Below are positions 10,562 through 18,911 of a stretch of DNA of 27,450 nt, in pieces. The position numbers were made by a program, and so were the translations under genes. This DNA is from Deltaproteobacteria bacterium. Lineage in GTDB: Bacteria > Desulfobacterota > Syntrophia > Syntrophales > Smithellaceae. A model generated the notes under the pieces. That model ran no database searches. It saw nothing but the letters and a program-made list of their open reading frames with translations, and was not told the DNA's origin. The stretch covers positions 1 to 27,450 of the forward strand of contig SBEK01000029.1 of assembly GCA_009668925.1 (NCBI GenBank), read 5' to 3'. Numbering within the stretch: position 1 is the first letter of the stretch; each line of letters begins with the position of its first letter.

Positions 10562-11803
10562 ATGATTGACGAAAACACCTTTACGAGAATTACTCGCAGA
10601 ATCGACGCCTATCGGGATGAAATGATCGAATTGCAAAAAGCTCTGACGTCCGTTCCCGCCGTCGGTCCGGTCAATGGCGGAGACGGCGAAATGTTGAAAG
10701 CCCAGTTGCTGAAGAAGCTTCTGATCACGATGGGTTTTAAGTCATTCACACATTACGATGCGCCGGACGCGGCCGTTTCCAGTGGCCTTCGGCCTAATTT
10801 TCTGACATCACTTGAGGGGCAAGACAAATCTCGCGTCATCTGGATCATAACGCATCTGGACATCGTTCCTCCGGGTGAGCTCAATCTCTGGAACTCCGAT
10901 CCCTATGCGGCTTATGTTAAAGACGATTGCATCTATGGTCGCGGGACGGAAGATAATCAGCAGGATATGGTCGCCTCGATTTTCGCCGCTAAAGCCTTTA
11001 TTGATGAAGGCGTCATCCCCATGAGTTCCATTCGCCTTTTCTTCGTGGCGGATGAAGAAACATCCGGCAGCAAGGGGCTCTATCATGTTTTAGACCTGCC
11101 GGATAAACTTTTCAGCAAGGATGACCTGATCGTCGTTCCCGACTCCGGAAACAAAGAGGGCTCTCTGATCGAAATTGCGGAAAAGAGCATTCTCTGGTTG
11201 CGTTTCAGGACTACCGGCAGGCAATGCCATGGCAGCAAGCCTCAGCTGGGCAATAATGCTTTTTCGGCCGCATCGTATTTGATAACAAAATTGACCCAAC
11301 TTCGTAAAATCTTTAGCGCCCTGGATCCGCTGTTTGATCCACCACAGAGTACGTTTGAACCCACAAAAAAAGAGGCCAACGTCGGCAATATCAATACGAT
11401 ACCCGGCGAAGACATTTTCTACATGGATTGTCGGGTTCTTCCGCAATACGACCTCCGGGATGTCCTCACAGAAACATATAAAATTGTTAAAAAAACAGAA
11501 ATAAAATTTTCGGTCACCATTGAAATATCGCAGGAACAATACGTCCAGTCAACCAAGCCCACTGCAGCCGATGCTCCAGTCGTTGGCGCCCTTCAAGAAG
11601 CAATTGAGGCTGTTTATCTCGTGAAAGCCCGCCCCGGCGGCGTCGGTGCGGGAACAGTTGCTGCGTATCTGCGGAAGAAGGATTATCCGGCGGCGGTCTG
11701 GTCTAAATCCAATATGATGGCCCATCAGCCCAATGAAAACTGCCCGATTAACAGCATGATCGGTGACGCGAAAGTCTTCGCCCACCTATTTTTACAGATG
11801 TGA
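10562..11803 (+). CDS. M20-family metallopeptidase (DapE/ArgE-like)
   Basis: A 413-residue cytoplasmic enzyme of the M20 dizinc hydrolases. Ligands and catalytic residues are readable: H98 in THLDIVPPGE, bridging D131 in GRGTEDNQ, E165 (base) and E166 in VADEETSGSKG, D194 in VVPDSG, and H388 in MMAHQPNENCP. A dimerisation lid lies between about residues 200 and 320. Relatives are often labelled succinyl-diaminopimelate desuccinylase or aminoacyl-peptide hydrolase, but the substrate cannot be read from sequence. The ATG at 10562 follows a weak GGA; an open extension from 10511 overlaps the M16 gene and lacks family character. It starts 20 bases after the M16 pair, so it is probably cotranscribed and may finish the breakdown of peptides. 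Confidence 0.9.
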   Translation: MIDENTFTRITRRIDAYRDEMIELQKALTSVPAVGPVNGGDGEMLKAQLLKKLLITMGFKSFTHYDAPDAAVSSGLRPNFLTSLEGQDKSRVIWIITHLDIVPPGELNLWNSDPYAAYVKDDCIYGRGTEDNQQDMVASIFAAKAFIDEGVIPMSSIRLFFVADEETSGSKGLYHVLDLPDKLFSKDDLIVVPDSGNKEGSLIEIAEKSILWLRFRTTGRQCHGSKPQLGNNAFSAASYLITKLTQLRKIFSALDPLFDPPQSTFEPTKKEANVGNINTIPGEDIFYMDCRVLPQYDLRDVLTETYKIVKKTEIKFSVTIEISQEQYVQSTKPTAADAPVVGALQEAIEAVYLVKARPGGVGAGTVAAYLRKKDYPAAVWSKSNMMAHQPNENCPINSMIGDAKVFAHLFLQM

Positions 11804-11934
11804 ATTGTATTGCATTCAACGACTCATAATGATAGAAAAACGCCTTCGCATAAGAGGTGCCGGATATTATTGCCTGCAGAACTGAATGGCAATGGGTTCT
11901 GGCTAAGATCAATATTTTTAGAGGCTGATATTAT
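11804..11934 (+). other. Spacer between the M20 gene and phoH
   Basis: These 131 bases have no coding potential. ATTGCC (11869-11874) and GGCAAT (11888-11893) form a six-pair inverted repeat with a 13-base loop and no T-run after it. I find no convincing -35/-10 pair; TTGTAT with a TAATGA 16 bases on (starting near 11806) is the best and is poor. It may hold a weak or alternative-sigma promoter for phoH. Confidence 0.3.
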
Positions 11935-12927
11935 TTGATTAAAGCAACTAAAAACATCCGCGTCGAAAAATTGTCCTTCGCGGACGCAAATTTATTAAAG
12001 AGCCTCTGCGGTGAACATGACCGGCACCTAAAACTCCTTGAAAAGCTTGAACAGATCAAGGTTAAACCCTGGGGGACCCACCTTTCCATTACAGGCGATG
12101 AGACCGCCGTTCTGAAGATTTCACTTTTGCTCAGACAATTGTATTCCATCATGGAGAAGGGCTGGCACATCCATTCTTCCGATATTGACTATGCCCATAG
12201 GATTCTCACTGAAGATATCGAATTTGATCTAGCCCATGTTTTTCTGGACACGGTTTTCATATCTTCAAAGAAAAGAATCATCACTCCGAAAAGCATCGCA
12301 CAGCGTCATTACATCGACGCCATGCGGAGTGCCGATATGGTGCTTGCCATCGGCCCCGCGGGCACAGGAAAGACATATCTGGCGATGGCGATGGCGGTGT
12401 CCCAGTTGTTGGAAAAGAAAGTGCAGCGGATTATTCTTACCCGCCCGGCTGTTGAGGCCGGTGAGCGGCTGGGCTTCCTCCCCGGTGATCTCGCCGAGAA
12501 AGTCAATCCGTATTTGCGCCCTTTATATGACGCACTCTATGACATGGTGGATATGGAAAAAGCAGGCGCCTTGATCGGTAAAGGACTGATAGAAGTTGCC
12601 CCTCTGGCGTTCATGCGCGGACGGACCCTTAACGACTCCTTTATTATTTTGGATGAGGCTCAGAATACGACTTCCGAACAAATGAAGATGTTTTTGACTC
12701 GCCTCGGTTTCAATTCCAAAGCGGTTGTGACGGGCGACGTCACTCAGATTGATCTGCCGATGGAGAAATCATCGGGTCTGATAGAGGCCGAAAGAATCCT
12801 CAAAAACGTCGAAATGATCCGTATTGTACATTTTTCCCAAGTCGATGTCGTCCGTCATCCTCTGGTCGCCGATGTAATAGCGGCGTATGCCTCATGGGAC
12901 ACTGAGAAAAAGTACCGTCAAAAATAA
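11935..12927 (+). CDS. phoH: PhoH-like ATPase (YbeZ)
   Basis: A 330-residue PhoH/YbeZ-family protein, an ATPase with likely RNA-related function that partners YbeY in ribosome and RNA maturation. An N-terminal small domain covers residues 1-115. The P-loop core has Walker A GPAGTGKT at 140-147 and Walker B FIILDEAQN at 236-244, with conserved RPAVEAGERLGFLPGD between them. The start is TTG at 11935: an in-frame TGA at 11926-11928 excludes any start further upstream, AGAGG (11920-11924) lies ten bases before it, and ATT at 11932 is the only other near choice. pgpH begins five bases downstream and ybeY follows, an arrangement also known in Firmicutes. Confidence 0.95.
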   Translation: MIKATKNIRVEKLSFADANLLKSLCGEHDRHLKLLEKLEQIKVKPWGTHLSITGDETAVLKISLLLRQLYSIMEKGWHIHSSDIDYAHRILTEDIEFDLAHVFLDTVFISSKKRIITPKSIAQRHYIDAMRSADMVLAIGPAGTGKTYLAMAMAVSQLLEKKVQRIILTRPAVEAGERLGFLPGDLAEKVNPYLRPLYDALYDMVDMEKAGALIGKGLIEVAPLAFMRGRTLNDSFIILDEAQNTTSEQMKMFLTRLGFNSKAVVTGDVTQIDLPMEKSSGLIEAERILKNVEMIRIVHFSQVDVVRHPLVADVIAAYASWDTEKKYRQK

Positions 12928-12932
12928 CCCTT

Positions 12933-15245
12933 ATGAATTTCCTAGACTCCTCATCTGATAAGATATTTTCTTTTATCCGGATATTGACCGAGAAGAATAA
13001 GCTGTCATTCGCTTTTCTGCGTAACACGATTTTTCAGCGGTGGGCGATTGCCATTTTGCTGAGCATTGCTTTGGCGGCCCTTCTCGCTCCCAAACTTTAT
13101 TACTCAAATCCTCAGTATCGACATGGAATGATTGCTCAGGAGAACATCAAGGCGGACCGTGATTTTCTCGTTGAAGACATCAACTCCACCCTCCAAAAAA
13201 GAAATGAAGCTGCGGTGAATGTTCGCCCAATTTATGATTTTGATGCGGAGATCGCGATAACGTTGCGAACGAAAATCAAGAAGGCATTTCTGCTCGGAGC
13301 GGCTAAACCGGATGAACCAGGCACTAAGATCCTTCTGGAGAATTCCCTTGGAATGCCGCTTACGCAGGCCGAGTTGTCTTTTCTCCGCGCCAACAGATTT
13401 TCTGATGATCTTTCTCAAAAATTGTCTCGGATCATCTCTCTTTTTTACGAAGGCTCCCTGATTACACAAAGTCCGCTCCAGAAAATTGAACGCGAAAAGG
13501 GCATAACGATCGTGAACGCCGTAACGCGGGGCGAGGAGAATCTGAAAGACGTATCGTCCGTATACAGCATCAAGGATGTTGATCCTCTGCTGCTCAAAAA
13601 AATAAACACGGTCTTTAAGAGCGAGCAAGCGGAGTCGCGCCGGTTATCATTCTCCTTTCTTAAGAAGCTGATCGAACCCAATTTGAGATTCAATCGAGAG
13701 GCAACGAACAAGAAGATTCTCACCGTCACCGATGAAGTCAAGCCGGTTTACTTTCAAGTTCAAAAAAACGAGATGATTGTTCGAGAAGGAGAAAAAATCG
13801 GTTATCTGGAATTGGCCAAACTGGAAGCCTTTTACAAAACAACATCCGATACCACACTGTCGAGTTTTATCATTATTCTGGGGATTTTTTGCACAACGCT
13901 TTTTCTAACCCTGCTGCTCTATTTTTGGCGTACGCGCAACTGGCTTACGACTTCTGCCCGCTCCAACGTAGATTTCCTCGTCTTTGCCATCGTGGCGTTT
14001 TTACAGATTTTCTTTGTCAAGGCGGGAATTTTCATGTCGGTGGCGATTAACAGAGCCTTTCCCGTCATTGCGGTTGATGCGTGCTATTTTTCGATACCCT
14101 TTGCCTGCGGCGCCATGATCATAGCCGTCCTTATCAACCGGAACGTGGCAATGATCATGAGCGTGCTGACTTCATTTCTGATCAGCCTTCTGTTCGATGA
14201 AAAATTTGTTTTCCCGCTTTTTTCATTTCTGGGATCCGTTGCCGCTTCCTATCACATCGTCAACAGCCGCCAGCGTTCCACCTTTCTGAAGGTCGGAATT
14301 TTTCTCGGCATCATCAATATGGCCGCCATTCTTTGCCTGAATCTTCTTACCGGTCATATACTGAACGACTTAATGATGCGATTGGCCATGGGCTTTCTCG
14401 GCGGCCTCATTACCGGGATCCTTGTTGCGGGTGTAACACCGGTCTTTGAAACTCTTTTCGGCTTTATCACGGACATCAAACTCCTGGAGTTGGCCAATCT
14501 TAATCAGCCCCTTTTTCAGAGAATGATTATCGAGGCGCCCGGCACCTATCATCACAGCATCATTGTCGCCTCACTGGTCGAAGCTGCTGCGGAAGCTATC
14601 GGCGCGAATTCACTGCTCGCTAAAGTAAGCGCTTATTATCATGATATCGGAAAGCTGACCAAGCCTCATTACTATATTGAAAATCAGCCCGGATACGACA
14701 ATCGTCACGATAAGCTATCGCCTAAAATGAGTTCCCTGATTATCATTTCTCACGTTAAAGAAGGCTGTGAACTTGCGTCACGGGTCAAGCTCGGCCAACC
14801 GATCATTAACATCATTCGCGAGCATCATGGAACCAGCCTGGTCAGCTTCTTTTTTGATAAAGCAAAGAAAGACAAAGATGAGTCCATACGGTCGCTGACC
14901 GAAAGCGATTTCCGCTATCCCGGCCCGAAACCGCAAACCAAAGAAGCGGGACTCGTTATGCTGGGCGATGTCATCGAAGCCTCATCCCGCACCCTTTCCA
15001 ACCCGACTCCGGCCAGGATACGGTCGCTGGTCCGTGAACGGATCGAGCGTATATATATGGACGGCCAATTGAGTGATTGCGAGTTAACATTAAAAAATCT
15101 CAACACCATTGCGGAAACATTTACGCGAATATTGACGGGAATCTTTCATCATCGTGTTGATTATCCTGAAGCCTCTCCTAAAGAGAATAATATCAGAAGA
15201 GAATCCGGTGAAAATACGAATCGAAAATTTGCAGAAACGAATTAA
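12933..15245 (+). CDS. pgpH: Membrane HD phosphodiesterase, PgpH/YqfF type (c-di-AMP)
   Basis: A 770-residue membrane protein. One membrane segment lies near residues 37-55, then an outside domain (7TMR-HDED type) to about 300, about seven membrane segments between 310 and 505, and a cytoplasmic HD domain at about 520-735. HD-domain metal residues are visible: H541 in GTYHHS, H570-D571 in YYHDIGK, H607 in ISHVKEG, H631/H632 in REHHGTS, and D679 in MLGDV; the ENQPGYDNRHD stretch is typical. PgpH of Listeria and YqfF homologues hydrolyse cyclic di-AMP to pApA; this is family knowledge. It starts five bases after phoH without a clear ribosome binding site, so coupling is likely, and its 3' end overlaps ybeY by 38 bases. 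No diadenylate cyclase lies in the window. Confidence 0.92.
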   Translation: MNFLDSSSDKIFSFIRILTEKNKLSFAFLRNTIFQRWAIAILLSIALAALLAPKLYYSNPQYRHGMIAQENIKADRDFLVEDINSTLQKRNEAAVNVRPIYDFDAEIAITLRTKIKKAFLLGAAKPDEPGTKILLENSLGMPLTQAELSFLRANRFSDDLSQKLSRIISLFYEGSLITQSPLQKIEREKGITIVNAVTRGEENLKDVSSVYSIKDVDPLLLKKINTVFKSEQAESRRLSFSFLKKLIEPNLRFNREATNKKILTVTDEVKPVYFQVQKNEMIVREGEKIGYLELAKLEAFYKTTSDTTLSSFIIILGIFCTTLFLTLLLYFWRTRNWLTTSARSNVDFLVFAIVAFLQIFFVKAGIFMSVAINRAFPVIAVDACYFSIPFACGAMIIAVLINRNVAMIMSVLTSFLISLLFDEKFVFPLFSFLGSVAASYHIVNSRQRSTFLKVGIFLGIINMAAILCLNLLTGHILNDLMMRLAMGFLGGLITGILVAGVTPVFETLFGFITDIKLLELANLNQPLFQRMIIEAPGTYHHSIIVASLVEAAAEAIGANSLLAKVSAYYHDIGKLTKPHYYIENQPGYDNRHDKLSPKMSSLIIISHVKEGCELASRVKLGQPIINIIREHHGTSLVSFFFDKAKKDKDESIRSLTESDFRYPGPKPQTKEAGLVMLGDVIEASSRTLSNPTPARIRSLVRERIERIYMDGQLSDCELTLKNLNTIAETFTRILTGIFHHRVDYPEASPKENNIRRESGENTNRKFAETN

Positions 15246-15651
15246 AATTAACAAGAGGGAGATTCGCGCCAAGGTGACCCGTCTCATGAGGCTGGTGAAT
15301 TGCGCGGATAGAGAAATCAGCATTACTTTTGTAGATGATCCAACCATTCAGCGCATCAACAAGCAATACCTCTCCAGGGATAAGACGACGAATGTTATTT
15401 CTTTTTCTCTTCAAGAAGGTGAATTTGGCGATCTGAGTCGCGGCCTGCTTGGCGATATTGTTATTTCGGCCGACACGGCCTTTCGCGACGCCGAAACCGG
15501 CAATTTCGGATTCACCGAAGAACTTCTTTTTCTAATTATCCACGGTCTCCTGCATCTCACGGGTTACGACCATGAAAACACCTCTAGAGCCGATGCGTTG
15601 AAAATGAAAAAAAAGGAGAAAGAACTGTTTAGAGTCTTGGTGCAGTCCTGA
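15208..15651 (+). CDS. ybeY: Endoribonuclease YbeY (rRNA maturation factor)
   Basis: A 147-residue single-domain zinc metalloprotein of the UPF0054 family, involved in 16S rRNA 3'-end maturation and ribosome quality control. The zinc motif HGLLHLTGYDH occupies residues 112-122 (H112, H116, H122), preceded by the TTNVISFSL and GDIVIS strands. The GTG at 15208 gives the family-like start KIRIENLQ and the usual length. The ATG at 15154 would add 18 residues rich in Leu/Lys that overlap pgpH further and do not look like the family. Purine-rich AGAAGAG lies about six bases before the GTG. It is the last gene of phoH-pgpH-ybeY and converges on mltD with only 35 bases between stops, with no strong terminator there. 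Confidence 0.95.
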   Translation: MKIRIENLQKRIKINKREIRAKVTRLMRLVNCADREISITFVDDPTIQRINKQYLSRDKTTNVISFSLQEGEFGDLSRGLLGDIVISADTAFRDAETGNFGFTEELLFLIIHGLLHLTGYDHENTSRADALKMKKKEKELFRVLVQS

Positions 15652-15686
15652 TCTTTGCACTTTTGACGGCGCTTCGCAGGCAATTT

Positions 15687-17612
15687 CTATCTGATCGTAA
15701 GAACTTGTCCGGGCGTCAGGGAGTCGCGGCCGGAAAGATTATTCATTTCAATTAATTTGGCAAGTTCAATATCATACTTTCTCGCAATAACAGAAAGATT
15801 GTCTCCTTTGGTGACAATGTGTTTGTCTGTTCCCAATTGGGAGATTTCCTCCGCAGTCAGAGTTTTACCCGCCACAGTCGACTTTCCCACCGCCGATGTT
15901 TGTATGCGATTTTTCGTCTCGCGCTTTTCACCGTCATTATTTCCCATCGCTTCCGCAGGAATCTTCAGCGTCCTCCCGGCTTGGAGCGTATTCGTTTTGA
16001 GTTTATTTATTTCTTTGAGTTTGGCCACGGGTACCTGGAACCGTTTGGCAATGCCCGCCAGGGAATCGCCGGATTTTACTTTGTAAGACTGAATCGCACC
16101 GGATGTCTTGTGCGCTGCCGCATTTTTATTCCGCGAAGAAGATGTATTCCTCACCACCACTGTTTCCGTACGATTCACGGGAATTCGAATGATCTGGCCT
16201 TTAGCCAACCTTTTCTTTGTGTTGATGCGGTTTGATGCAAAAATGCTTTGAGTCGATACCTTATATCGTTTGGCGATGGAGGCAACCGTTTCACCGGGAC
16301 GAACACGATGTTTGATGTAGGCGGATCGGCTGTAAATGAAACGCGGCCTTTCCGTGTCCGGAATATCGTTATAAACCATATTAAATTTTTCCAGAGAGCC
16401 CTGAGGCACCTTGAATAAATATTCTCTATCCGGTGTAATTTTATATCTGAGCTCCGCATTAAGAACGTTGATGCAGTCTTCGGATATTTCCATTTTCGAC
16501 GCCACATCCGTCAATTTCATCATCTTGTTTACGGTAACCGTTTCGTAGTTCAGCAGAGATTCCGTGGACGTATGTAACTCAAATCCATATTTTTCAGGGT
16601 TCTTGATGATTTGCAGAGTGGCCAGAAAACGGGGAACGTAGCGCGCGGTCTCGTTGGGCAACTGAGAGTATAGATCCCAGAAGCGGTCAAAATAATTGAT
16701 GCGCTGCCGTGATATGACGCGAAGCACCCTTCCCTCGCCGCAATTGTATGCGGCAAGCACAGTCAGCCAATCGCCGAACATGGAGTGCAGTTCTTTCAAA
16801 TATGCGATAGCAGCGTGCGTCGATTTCAAAACATCCATGCGTTCATCTATCCATTCGTCTCGCGTTAAGCCGAATTTATAACCAGTTGATGGAATAAACT
16901 GCCATAAACCCAGAGCTCTTGCGCTGGACAACGCGCATACCTTGAATCCGCTTTCAACGAGAGGCAGCCAGAAGAATTCCTCCGGAATACCGGCTTGCCT
17001 TAGTTCCCCGACAATAATGTCTCTGTACAGCCCGGAGCGTTGGTAAGAGGATATGAAAAAATCTCTTTCAGGACCCTGAAAGGAGCGAATTTCTTTTTCC
17101 ACATCGGCATTCATCACCATTGGAATTTCGCTCGCTTTGCCATTCGTTTTTCTTTGTTGAGAGGAATAGAGGGCAAGGATCCTTCTGGAAATCAGAAGAC
17201 GTAAATCGTCCTTTTGTCTGGCAATCTCCACATCCCCGTTTGTATCCAAAACCAGGGCATAAGCTTTATCCAAAGTATTTACCGTATTTTCGAGATCACC
17301 ATTTTTCCAGTACTTATCGGCCAGCTCAAGCAATTCGAGAGCTTTTTCCATGAGGTCTTGTTCATCTTCGACCTCTTCTTCGTCCTCTTCGTTTGAAGCC
17401 TTCTTGTCCGCTAAACGAGAGCTGTTGGAGTCTGTTGTCATCTGAGCCAAAATGCGGCTTTGTTCCGGAATGTCTCCTTCTTTTGCAAACACCAGCGTGC
17501 CATTGTGATCAACATTCTGCGCTCTTGCGGAAAAGCTCAGAATGAAGAACGTGATCACGCTCAGGCAAATTACAAGACAGATTGCGGAAATATTTTTTTG
17601 GGGTATCGGCAT
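15687..17612 (-). CDS. mltD: MltD-like lytic transglycosylase with three LysM domains
   Basis: A 641-residue exported murein hydrolase. A signal sequence covers residues 1-31 (core about 10-29, likely cut after ARA), so it is a periplasmic protein rather than a lipoprotein like E. coli MltD. An acidic stretch (about 75-87) and a TPR-like helix pair (91-125) follow. The SLT/GH23 domain has the catalytic Glu in PLVESGF (E220), then ALGLWQFIPSTG and AAYNCGEGRV. Three LysM peptidoglycan-binding repeats lie at about 435-478, 509-552 and 598-641, joined by Ser/Thr/Asn-rich linkers. The ATG at 17612 is preceded by AGGAG six bases upstream. The gene stands alone with its own promoter candidate and converges on ybeY. 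It cleaves glycan strands, giving 1,6-anhydro ends (family knowledge). Confidence 0.93.
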   Translation of the reverse strand: MPIPQKNISAICLVICLSVITFFILSFSARAQNVDHNGTLVFAKEGDIPEQSRILAQMTTDSNSSRLADKKASNEEDEEEVEDEQDLMEKALELLELADKYWKNGDLENTVNTLDKAYALVLDTNGDVEIARQKDDLRLLISRRILALYSSQQRKTNGKASEIPMVMNADVEKEIRSFQGPERDFFISSYQRSGLYRDIIVGELRQAGIPEEFFWLPLVESGFKVCALSSARALGLWQFIPSTGYKFGLTRDEWIDERMDVLKSTHAAIAYLKELHSMFGDWLTVLAAYNCGEGRVLRVISRQRINYFDRFWDLYSQLPNETARYVPRFLATLQIIKNPEKYGFELHTSTESLLNYETVTVNKMMKLTDVASKMEISEDCINVLNAELRYKITPDREYLFKVPQGSLEKFNMVYNDIPDTERPRFIYSRSAYIKHRVRPGETVASIAKRYKVSTQSIFASNRINTKKRLAKGQIIRIPVNRTETVVVRNTSSSRNKNAAAHKTSGAIQSYKVKSGDSLAGIAKRFQVPVAKLKEINKLKTNTLQAGRTLKIPAEAMGNNDGEKRETKNRIQTSAVGKSTVAGKTLTAEEISQLGTDKHIVTKGDNLSVIARKYDIELAKLIEMNNLSGRDSLTPGQVLTIR

Positions 17613-17679
17613 GCGAATCTCCTACATACGTTTCGGTTCTCAAGCAAAAAAGGGATTGTGTTCTATGTCACTAAATAAC

Positions 17680-17709
17680 TCTATATTTCCACCTCATTGC
17701 TTACGTCAA
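17680..17709 (-). promoter_or_regulatory. Sigma70-like promoter of mltD
   Basis: Minus strand: -35 TTGACG (17704-17709), an 18-base spacer and -10 TATAGA (17680-17685). This gives a leader of roughly 60 bases ending in the AGGAG site before mltD. The -35 hexamer is one arm of the inverted repeat at 17704-17725. Confidence 0.5.
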
Positions 17710-17725
17710 TCATCGCCATTTGACG
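17704..17725. repeat. Inverted repeat overlapping the mltD -35 box
   Basis: CGTCAA (17704-17709) and TTGACG (17720-17725) form a perfect six-base dyad with a ten-base spacer, so half-site centres are 16 bases apart. One arm is the -35 hexamer of the mltD promoter. This is a possible operator, but chance is not excluded for a dyad this short. Confidence 0.35.
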
Positions 17726-17770
17726 ACTTTATAACATACTTTCTTCTTATACCCAAACACTTTGGCATCT

Positions 17771-18911
17771 TCACATTGCGTTATGTTTATCGCCGCGAAG
17801 CGAAGGACCCCGCTGCCCCTCCAGCATCAGATAAGCCTGTATGAAGTCGTCAATCTCCCCATCCAGAATTCTTTGAGTGTTGGAGACCTCAAGACCGGTG
17901 CGATGATCTTTGACCATTTTGTAAGGATGAAGCACATAGGATCGAATCTGACTGCCCCAGGCAATTTCCTTTTTTAGTTTGTTCTCTTCATCAAGTTTCT
18001 CATTCTTCTGCTGCAATTCTCGCTCGTAGAGCCGGGACTTTAAATATTTCATGGCCATCGCTTTATTCTTGTGCTGAGAGCGTTCATTTTGACACTGCAC
18101 GACTATACCCGTCGGCAAATGGGTAATCCTGACCGCAGAATCCGTCTTGTTGACGTGCTGGCCTCCTTTGCCGCCGGATCTGAATGTGTCGATTCTCAAA
18201 TCATCTTCATTAATGTCTATTTTTATCTCATCGTCAACTTCCGGGTATACAAACACCGAAGCGAAAGACGTATGGCGTCTGGCTCCCGCATCAAATGGAG
18301 AAATGCGCACCAGACGATGAATTCCGATTTCTGCTTTGGCATATCCGTATGCGTATTCACCTTCCATCGTCAAGGAAACGCTCTTTATTCCAGCCTCATC
18401 ACCGGGAAGACAATCTATAATGCTCGTCTTGAAATTTCTTCTCTCGGCCCACCGGAGATACATCCTCAGGAGCATCTCCACCCAATCCTGGGCTTCCGTC
18501 CCGCCGGCGCCTGCATGGATCGACATAATCGCATTCATCCGATCTTCATCGCTGGCCAGCATCATTTTGAGCTCTTCACCCTTAACGTCGGACGATAACT
18601 TTTCCAACTCGGATGTGAGATCCTGGATGACTTGTTCATCCTTTTCATCGGACGCAATCAACCAGAGGTTTTCAATATCCCGAAGCTCGCTTTGAAAGCT
18701 TTTCCAATGGTCCAGGGCGTCGGATAATTTCGTCTTCTTTTGCAGGACGGCGCGGGCCTTTTCCTGATCATCCCAGAATTCTTTTTTAGAGGAGAGCATC
18801 TCCAGATCTTTAATTTTCAATTCCAATTCGTCGACGTCAAAGACATTCCCCGATGTAACGAATTCTTTGCTTCAGATCATTAACGGCTTCCTGCATGCTT
18901 TCAAATGACAT
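17771..18911 (-). CDS. prfB: Peptide chain release factor 2, with programmed +1 frameshift
   Basis: Recognises UAA/UGA stop codons and triggers peptide release. Codons 1-24 run from the ATG at 18911 to CTT (18842-18840), then an in-frame TGA (18839-18837). Reading resumes one base later (GAC from 18838), giving a 379-residue protein. The SPF stop-recognition motif is at 204-206 and GGQ at 249-251, almost the E. coli positions (205-207, 250-252), which supports the joined reading. A reading without the frameshift would begin only at a TTG at 18826 and lose the N-terminus. GGGAGGA lies upstream of the ATG, inside the end of lnt; the genes overlap by 11 bases. The frameshift gives autoregulation: low RF2 makes ribosomes pause at UGA and shift. 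It is the last gene of corC-lnt-prfB. Confidence 0.96.
18836..18851 (-). promoter_or_regulatory. RF2 recoding site (CTT TGA C)
   Basis: In the mRNA sense, GGGGAATGT-CTT-TGA-C. The slippery CTT, the UGA stop and the following C match the conserved prfB frameshift signal. The upstream Shine-Dalgarno-like G-run differs from the E. coli AGGGGG: here four Gs are followed by AA, and the run ends five bases (or three, if the AA counts) before CTT. Confidence 0.93.

Noticed and set aside
6017..11803. A complete peptide-natural-product cluster
   Set aside because: No precursor peptide, SPASM domain, recognition element or exporter is visible, so the locus is reported only as an unexplained association.
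15652..15686. Bidirectional terminator between ybeY and mltD
   Set aside because: Only a three-pair GCG/CGC stem is visible and there is no T-run on either strand.
17771..18826. RF2 as a 351-residue protein starting at TTG 18826
   Set aside because: It would lose the N-terminus. The frame upstream joins through the classic CTT-TGA-C site and then gives motif positions matching E. coli RF2.
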